Below are positions 56,868-64,000 of a stretch of DNA of 64,000 nt, in pieces; positions within the stretch are counted from its first letter, which is position 1; the number at the start of each line of letters is the position of its first letter. A model generated the notes under the pieces. That model was not told where the DNA came from and ran no database searches. It saw nothing but the letters and a program-made list of their open reading frames with translations. Source of the DNA: Apostichopus japonicus (taxonomy: Eukaryota > Echinodermata > Holothuroidea > Aspidochirotida > Stichopodidae); the NCBI RefSeq assembly GCF_037975245.1, contig NC_092562.1, positions 25,231,054-25,295,053 on the forward strand, written 5' to 3'. Both the position numbers and the translations under genes were made by a program.

Positions 56868-59669
56868 TTTGAGTCGTTCTTCTTTCCCCGAGCCTCTTCT
56901 CAGCGTCGCTTTATCTGGGTGGAATGGATTGATCAGGTGGATGGATCTGTGGTACAGTACGACTCAGATAATTGGTGACAGCTTTGGTTTCACGCAATTA
57001 GTATAGCCTATTCTGTGGGAAGTAGGAAGAGAATGTTTTCTAGAAAATAACAAATTTACACACCACAAGAAAAGAAAAATTAATATGAAAGACAATTTAA
57101 CAAAAGAGTTCAAACATGTGATAAGATATAATATTGGCGATATCTAAGATTCTCGTACTGATACATCAATACTTTGTTTCCCTGGTTGCCAAACTATGAA
57201 GATATTGCAGTATTTTAAGCAAATTTCCAAAATAAAACTTCTCTAGTTTCAACTGTTTTATGCTTTCACCGTAAAATATTTGGTTCATGAAACTTCAAAG
57301 ATATTAAATTATTAGTGAAGTTATCGTGTATATCAGCTATAAGTTCAACTCTGGTAACATCATTTATGGCCACATTTCCCAAACTACGGGTTGCCATGGT
57401 TTTAATTTTTTTTAAGAAAAACAAAATTTTCACAGGAATAATTTCCACACATGAATGCACGTTGCCAATCTCAGGTGGTATTTTTGCTACAGCCATACGC
57501 AGGTCTGACTCCTGACTCTCCCTACCCCCCGACCCACCCCCCCACCCCTCCTCATTTCAAATCTGTATCCAGATCCAGGACTGTGAATTAGCTAGGTCTA
57601 TATTCAAACTGCTGTATCCATAGGCTTTCTGTTGGCATGCAGTATTATATATATTGCAGTCCTTCTGGTACATTGAACCTTTAAAGGCATTGAAGACTCG
57701 CCCCAAACCGCGTGCCCCGCTCTGAAAAAGTTAACGTTCTGTTGCTTGCAAGTGAAGTTTTCTTCTTGTCGCTACAAAATGCAGACAGTAATGAAACATG
57801 ATACCTTGCTATTTTTTATCTAGACATAAGAAGTCCATAGTTGCTATGTACACTGTGTTGTGGGTATTGACCGTAGCTGTACAGTAGTGTATATTAAATT
57901 ACCAACGGTAGCAAGCTGTGTGTGTATTTTCTGGGATCGATGGTGGTGTCTAACACTTCTGTTACACATCATTCGAAACTAGGTCAGATTACCGGCATGA
58001 GTCCTTTCTTTGTGCGCGAGTCTTCACACCCTTTAAGTATCGGGACTAATATTTTACAATAGCTTCAGTATGACAGATTTGCTGAGAGTTACAATAAAAT
58101 CATAGCAAACAAAAACATTTCCCAATATCTGTAAACAGAATTGTTGAGAAGATAAGCACTCTTGACAAAACATCATTCATCATGACATTCCACATTCTCC
58201 AAGCAGTTCAAGTACAGTGCAGCAGCATCTATATGCATAATTCTCCATGTACAACATGATCGATATCAATGCTCAATGTTACAGGCTGCAGCTCCTGAGC
58301 ATTATTGAAAGCAATAGCTATGACCTTACTTCGAGCAAATAAAACATAAACTTTCAGTCCACATAGACAAGAGAATTATAGTATCTAGTGCTTAGAATTT
58401 TAGCCCTGTGTATTCAGATAATATATAAGATGTTACGTGTAAACATACATAATATTTGGTGATGTGTGTGGACAACATCTATGGGTACACAAAGTTTTGC
58501 GAGGGCAGCTTTTTGCATAAATTTGAATAATTGTTTTAAGACCATTATGAATAGCAGTTTCCCACAAGGTATACATATTGAATTATTGTGTGGATTATTA
58601 AGTGGATTGCATTTTGTGGATTTAACTTTTTTTTCCAAAACTTGGAAATCTTAATCTTTGTCCATAACTCTGTAAAAACTTTGTATTTTCTTTATTTTTT
58701 GTGTGCTTGAAGTTTAACTGTAAGTTAACATTCCTAACTTTATAGCTTAACAAGTCTACAACATTATGGTAGTTACAATTACATCACAACAGTCCATCTG
58801 CAGCATTACTGAACAATTAGTATGCATCGGAACTGTTCCCATCTAAACAATCTTTGCTAAAATTCACCATATTTTGCTGGTAGGGAGACCAGTGACTTTT
58901 GGCAAAACATTGTAACTTTTCCCCTAATTGTCCTGAACAATTAAACTCAAGGGAGGACTTCTGCAGACCCAGGGACTAATTGGTCCACTGTACCAGCATA
59001 CTGACTCACTGAGAACCATATAGGCCTATATGCTGCTGACTTCTCTCCACTGCATGGTTGAGATGCCCAAGGTGCGGATTCTGTTTACGCAATCTCCAAG
59101 CAACGGTCACAACTGCATGGTGTACATTTGTCCCTCCCCGGTCAAAGTACAAGCACAATAAAAACGATGTGCGTGCAAAAGCTTGCACTGTACGTTAGAA
59201 CCAGTTGTGTTCAATTAAATTCCATTATCCATCACTTGAAACCAACTTCAATTTGCTCAAAAGTTTCTCCAGAAATAAATTCCGTTTACAACTCTTTCGC
59301 AAATGTTTGTTTTATAAAGACCTTTGCAGACCTGTATTTATCATTATATTTATTTATAAAGTTTAACCTTTTTTCCCCTTTTTCTTTATTGCAACTTAGG
59401 TGTAATAAAGTAGATGACCATGCAGCTATAAAATAAGAAATACTAATTGTGACCAAGAAAGTAATAAAACTGCCTTGATCTGCTTAATATGATGTACTAA
59501 TATATGGGCATTTGATGTAAGGGCTTCAATAGCACAAACAAAACAGTGCCACTCTCTGTTTATAAACCACAATGATAAAGCTGGAGTCTGCAAGACATTA
59601 TAAATATCCCATAATATGACAATTGATGCATTTAAGCTTTTTGCTCCCTTGTACCAAAAAGGCATTCTT
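56868..59669. other. Region upstream of the PLPPR-like coding start, no exon assigned
   Basis: The minus-strand frame is open only briefly upstream of the ATG and then stops, so the rest is 5' UTR or intron. A C-rich tract lies at 57523-57550. No protein-coding exon or RNA gene was recognised. Confidence 0.35.
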
Positions 59670-60205
59670 CAGACCCGTCAACTCTCCCGATTTTACCAGG
59701 AGACTCCCGGTTTTTACCCGAATCTCCCTGCCTCCCGGTTTCATATTCTATTCTCCCGGTTTTTTCATGTTTCATCACTTGCGAAATTTCTGAAAATAGC
59801 CAACAATAAGTCCTATGCTTAGTAATTCCCCACAGTAATGCTGAACAGGAAAGGCTATTCAGTGTAGTTTGCAAGAACAAGACAGACAGTCGGTCAAGTC
59901 TCAAGCTTGATGGGACTCTATCAAGCATACAAGCCATGAAGTCACAGTACCCAGAGTCTACTGTTCCCTGTTTCAAATGGAAGCCTACTAAAGAAACCCT
60001 GTAGAAAGCGAAGCGAGCTGCTGTAAACTACAACAAGAAACACTGATTGGACGATTCTCTCACTGTATATTGCATTATTTAGGAGTAGTGATATCATTTC
60101 AGTTGAAAATTACCAACCTCCCTATTTTCCCATTATTCTCCCTATTTTTTGGCCCTGAAAAATGTTATTCTCCCTATTTTGGGGTCAAACAGGTTGACAG
60201 GTCTG
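59670..60205 (+). mobile_element. hAT-type transposon fossil with transposase C-terminus
   Basis: Termini CAGACCCGTCAAC (59670-59682) and, inverted, CAGACCTGTCAAC (60205-60193) bound 536 bp. Inside, plus strand from about 59829, the frame reads SNAEQERLFSVVCKNKTDSR, later FKWKPTKETL, then a stop. This corresponds to the C-terminal dimerisation region (SNA.ERxFS...KNK) of hAT-type transposases and ZNF862-like derivatives. The 8-bp flanks agree at only four positions, so the insertion is old. It is a deletion derivative. Confidence 0.65.
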
Positions 60206-60409
60206 ATATTTATTCCTTTCCTTGTAGGTATATTAAATGTGTAGGGTTCCAGCCTATAGCATGTATATCTACTGCTATTTTTTCTTGTAACCTTTACTTA
60301 TTGTACACCTAATATCATAACTACTTGCAAATGGTGTCTCCATGCCCAGATGTTATATGTAATCATCTGCTGACTCTGGTCTCATTTGTATTATATTATT
60401 GTATACTGT

Positions 60410-60660
60410 AAATCTTCCTGTATGTTTGTGATTGGGCAACTAGGTCGATAGGGTGTGGTTATAACCTTGTGAGTATTAGCAGGGAGCTGCTAGAGTAGCA
60501 GCTCCCTGGTATTAGTTACCTAGGGATATGTGTACCTGTCAGTGTAGCCTACTGTGGTATAGTACTATATTGTGATTGTATGTCAATAAACAGAACTACA
60601 CCAAACCCTGGAGTGTACACAGCATGCATATAGCTGTAGAACACAAGATTCTCTGCAGCG
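60410..60660 (+). mobile_element. Possible LTR-like segment with hairpin
   Basis: A perfect 12-bp-arm hairpin CAGGGAGCTGCT/AGCAGCTCCCTG (60480-60491 and 60497-60508) is followed by AATAAA (about 60583) and TCTGCAGCGGGTAATTC. The layout matches the segment at 28.0-28.5 kb. Ends are not defined. Confidence 0.35.
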
Positions 60661-61693
60661 GGTAATTCTAAATAAACTTTATGCAAGCCCTTCATTATGA
60701 AATTGTTAAAAAAGACAAAGAATAAATGTAATCTGCTGCCTTGGCCAACTTTGCTGGATATCTAATTATATATATACACACTTGCACAATTGTTTTTTTA
60801 AAAAGAAATGCCTTTGTACAGAACAAACTATACCTACCAATTTATTGTAAAATGTTTGTGAAATTGGGAGAACAATTTTGCCATTTTGCAAAATAATAAT
60901 CACCATGTTAAAAGATTATCCTTCTCTGCAAGTTGCCACCACAGAAAAGTTGTGAAAGAGACTGAACCTTGAAAATTATGAAAGGAGGACTGCTTTCACT
61001 CTGAGCAATCAGGCTCAATGTACTCACTATAATTAGGCTCGCCCTTATTTACTGAGTCTAACAGCCCTTTAATAAAAATTGCAAATGTAGCCAAACATGA
61101 AATAGCCATACTATAGTATAAGTAGGCCATGGCCTTCCCTATTTTCAACAAAATCAGGCTAGACTTTGCCTAGTAATTTAACTTAGCCTAGTAATCTTGC
61201 ATTCAATTAAGCTGAACTTTAAGATGACTTGGGGGTAGCCCAAAACCTAAGATTAAGTGGGTGCCCTGGAAGGGGCAAGATAATGATCTTGCCACAATTA
61301 ATACTGCAGGTTTGGAAACTGTAAAACAATATCCTAACGAGTAACGGCCTACTAACATGATTATAACCTAACGTTATGTTACCGTTAGGCCCCTAAGCCT
61401 AGGGCCAAAAGCCTGCTATAGCAAGTTACGTAAGTTAGCCGTAGCCTAGTAATATAATATTACTTGAATTTCAGAATTCTGATTGACTATTGAGGTCTAG
61501 CAATGGAATGACGATTGATACTCAAAAGCATAGTTGTTACTTCTTGGATGGAAACGTCAGGCCCACTTTCTTTACACATTCTCTAACACATTCTCTTACA
61601 TTTACTATAGTGGATGAGCAGTTTGCAGTAATTAACAGTTTTTATTTAAATTTTCTTAAACTATAAGATCAAAACTAAGGCCGGCTTACCTGA

Positions 61694-61820
61694 AAATTTT
61701 AGCTCAAGGAGGAACTTTAATCGAACAAGTGGTTTGTCCACCTAAAACGTCTACCAAATGAAGATAACCAACAACACGATCTTCTCAACATGCGACGACG
61801 GACAGCCAGTTAAATATTTG
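61694..61820 (-). other. Candidate 5' non-coding exon of the PLPPR-like gene
   Basis: On the minus strand a strong donor TTTTCAG|GTAAGC ends a stretch with no long frame. A second strong donor, CTCAAG|GTAAGT, lies at 61957/61956. Either could be an alternative first exon; transcripts would be needed to decide. Confidence 0.3.
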
Positions 61821-62749
61821 CTATCAACGCAGCCCTTCAAAGAGATATATACACACGATTGTGCAGTAAATGTAAAACCGTTATTTACTGTACGGGAGTA
61901 GTCGTTTACAAGCGTGTAATATCGACCTGTGAATCATTGAGCAATATATTACTTACCTTGAGTTGTGTGTTGCCAAAGGACCACACCTACACATAGAACC
62001 GTATTCAATAGACGATCAATCAATATTTTTTTCACATCTGTTAACTATAACATATGATCTTGGTTAGTATATTCCACACAGAAAATTAAATAGTGTACTT
62101 GATCTGAATTGCAATTAACGCACATAACCGCGTAACTGTTGACAATTTGAAGAACGTGTTGACATCGCCTGCAACAATTAATGTCGTATGCCAGGGCCCC
62201 GCCCCCTCCCCACAAGAAGGCTATGTCTGGCCAAGGTTTTCGAAGGATTTTTTTTAAGTAATGTGGTTTTCAGTTGATGCATTTTATTTGTCTTTCTTAA
62301 TTCTGGAATGTATTCGCAGTGATTGCCGATCATTTCATGCTTGATAATGATTTATCCCCTCCCCATCCATTCCCATATCAGATCCAAAAGTGAAATAAGG
62401 CTTTTAGTCAGCTGAAAGTCTGAAACGTACGTAATGTAGACAATTATGCAGCTACATACAGAAAGTTTAAATCTCGATTCATGCTTAGCGACAAATGCCG
62501 GGGGCGCTATCAATCAAAATGTAAATCAAAATGTCAGAGATATGCGCGTTTAAAGAAGCCAACACACTAGCCTAAAGCGTGATATTTCTTCCGTTTAACT
62601 AACCTAGGAACACGCGCTTCCGCGTTTGACTGTATCCAGCAAAGGCCTAGTGACTTCATCACATGTCATGCAAATACACATGTTGAGTCTAGTAATGTAC
62701 ATGGCCACAGACTTAGCGCGTAGCCCTAGTAATACGGTGTTGCTATAGA

Positions 62750-62790
62750 TGACGTCACAGAAGGTATCGCCTTATTAACGACAGCTGATT
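62750..62790. promoter_or_regulatory. Promoter-like region with palindromic CRE and inverted CCAAT box
   Basis: TGACGTCA, a full CREB/ATF site, at 62750-62757, and GATTGG about 30 bases on. These lie upstream, in minus-strand sense, of the candidate non-coding exons. No TATA box is obvious. Confidence 0.3.
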
Positions 62791-63284
62791 GGTCTAAAGT
62801 TGACGCACTGGTTGTATGCTAAAAAAACAATGTTATTCCTTCATATATTGCCAACGATATACATAGCAGAGGCACGTAAAATGAAGTTTCTTCATCGAAA
62901 AACATAGATTTACGTAAGTTTTGTATTTAATTCTTTTAAATAAATTGGTACAAAGTTGACTATGTCTGGAATAAACCAAATTTGCACTGTCAAATTAGTA
63001 AAAGCTCAACGGTAGTGGTCGCATGCACGTTTTTGAAGATTTTGGGTATACATGTAGGCCATACCATATCATAGTTTACACGTTACAGAAGGCCGTTTCA
63101 GTGCACGGTGAACCAAATTGCTGATCAATGGCAATGGAATTCACTTAAAAAACGAACACAAGAGATGTCATTGTCATTTCTACTCATTTGTGTAATTCGC
63201 TAACTGTTAAAAGGGGATTCAAAGCTGATGCAGGAGGTGATAAATATAAGCCTTCATAGGCCTACATATTGACACACACACGTT

Positions 63285-63846
63285 TATCAGGGGCGTAGCG
63301 AGCGGGGGGGTGTGGGGGGGTGTCACACCCCCCCAATAATTTGGTCGCTGTCGGCAAATTTTGGGTCTGTCGGCAAAAGGAGAAAAGGTGAAGAGAGCGG
63401 AAGGGGAAGAAAGAAGGAAAGCTGAATAGAGAAAAGGAGAACGGGAGCTTCTTCTGTGCCAAATTTGACTTAAAATATGCACCAGATTGCATCTAAGGAC
63501 GTTTTAAAACTAAAAATTTTCCAAAGGGGAGGGGGACACCCCCTCCACTTAGACCCCTTCCCCATTTCAGTCACCACTTCCAGATCAGTCGGCAAATCAA
63601 AATTTGACTTAAAATACACACCAGATTGCATCTAAGGACGTTTCAACACTAAAAATTTTCCAAAGGGGAGGGGGAGACCCCCTCCCCTTAGACCCCTCCC
63701 CCATTTCAGTCACCACTTCCGGATCCGTCGGCAAATCAAATTTGACTTAAAATATGCACCAGATTGCATCTAAGGACGTTTCAAAACTAAAAAATTGCCA
63801 AAGGGGAGGGGGACACCCCCTCCCCTTAGACCCCTCCCCCATTTCA
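63285..63846. repeat. hAT-like tip followed by 138-bp tandem array
   Basis: GGGGCGTAGCGAGC and a G/C-rich block (63287-63335) precede three units of about 138 bp. The units start TTGACTTAAAATAYGCACCAGATTGC at about 63465, 63604 and 63742. Each ends in GGGGAGGGGGACACCCCCTCC and TCGGCAAATCAAA. The array probably grew inside a MITE. Confidence 0.8.
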
Positions 63847-64000
63847 GATTATTATCCTGGATAAAATGAAATACAAACGTTTTAATTTAAACTTTTTAGT
63901 TCAGTCTCTCATAGAATTATATTAAGCAGTGGTATCTTGAATGTTGACTATTTACACAATTGTATGGAGAATCACAAGAGTAAAGATGCAATGTTGCCCA

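Larger units (their letters stand above)
60661..63280. other. Intergenic or 5' region, otherwise featureless
   Basis: Apart from the candidate exons and promoter elements listed, no coding exon, RNA gene or ordered repeat was seen. Confidence 0.35.

Overview
This is a 64 kb stretch of an AT-rich animal nuclear genome. Genes are split by long introns with ordinary GT-AG junctions. LINE, hAT-type and probable LTR retroelement remnants, microsatellites, minisatellites and long poly-G tracts are frequent. Protein content (a PLPPR-like lipid phosphatase relative, a KMT5A-like SET domain, a NERD/SF1-helicase protein) and the repeat style suggest a marine invertebrate, perhaps an echinoderm; the species assignment is inference. 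All exon models were assembled by eye from splice signals and reading-phase agreement, without transcript data.

Region 1 (1-15173): a plus-strand gene runs from an ATG at 2030 through short coiled-coil exons to a large exon at 11084-13446. That exon encodes a NERD-like nuclease domain followed by a superfamily 1 helicase core. All junction phases agree, but a one-base frameshift near 12285 splits the large exon. The introns hold an inverted repeat pair, (TA)n tracts and a tRNA-like B box. A decayed LINE (endonuclease plus reverse transcriptase) follows at once.

Region 2 (15174-27710): a 12.5 kb block with matching inverted termini sits inside that LINE. Removing the block and one copy of a 3-bp duplication (GTG) joins the two LINE halves in frame at the conserved reverse-transcriptase motif TSGVPQG. 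The only gene seen inside is a seven-coding-exon gene of 1190 codons. It fuses a KMT5A-like SET methyltransferase domain, a 46-residue tandem repeat, an acidic region, two zinc-finger-like motifs, a tyrosine-recombinase-like domain and a Myb/SANT-like tail. This is the strongest candidate for an undescribed system: a mobile element carrying a histone-methyltransferase-like domain fused to a recombinase.

Region 3 (27711-43100): the rest of the interrupted LINE, a fragment of a second NERD-helicase paralogue, an LTR-like segment, a minus-strand LINE remnant (32160-30257), then mostly intergenic repeats.

Region 4 (43108-56867, perhaps to about 62 kb): a minus-strand gene for a six-pass PLPPR-type protein of about 381 residues. 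The catalytic residues of all three PAP2 motifs are changed. Its introns contain minisatellites and a hAT-type MITE with target-site duplications. Upstream lie a hAT transposase fossil, LTR-like hairpins, candidate 5' non-coding exons and a promoter-like region with a palindromic CRE. The window ends in a 138-bp tandem array.
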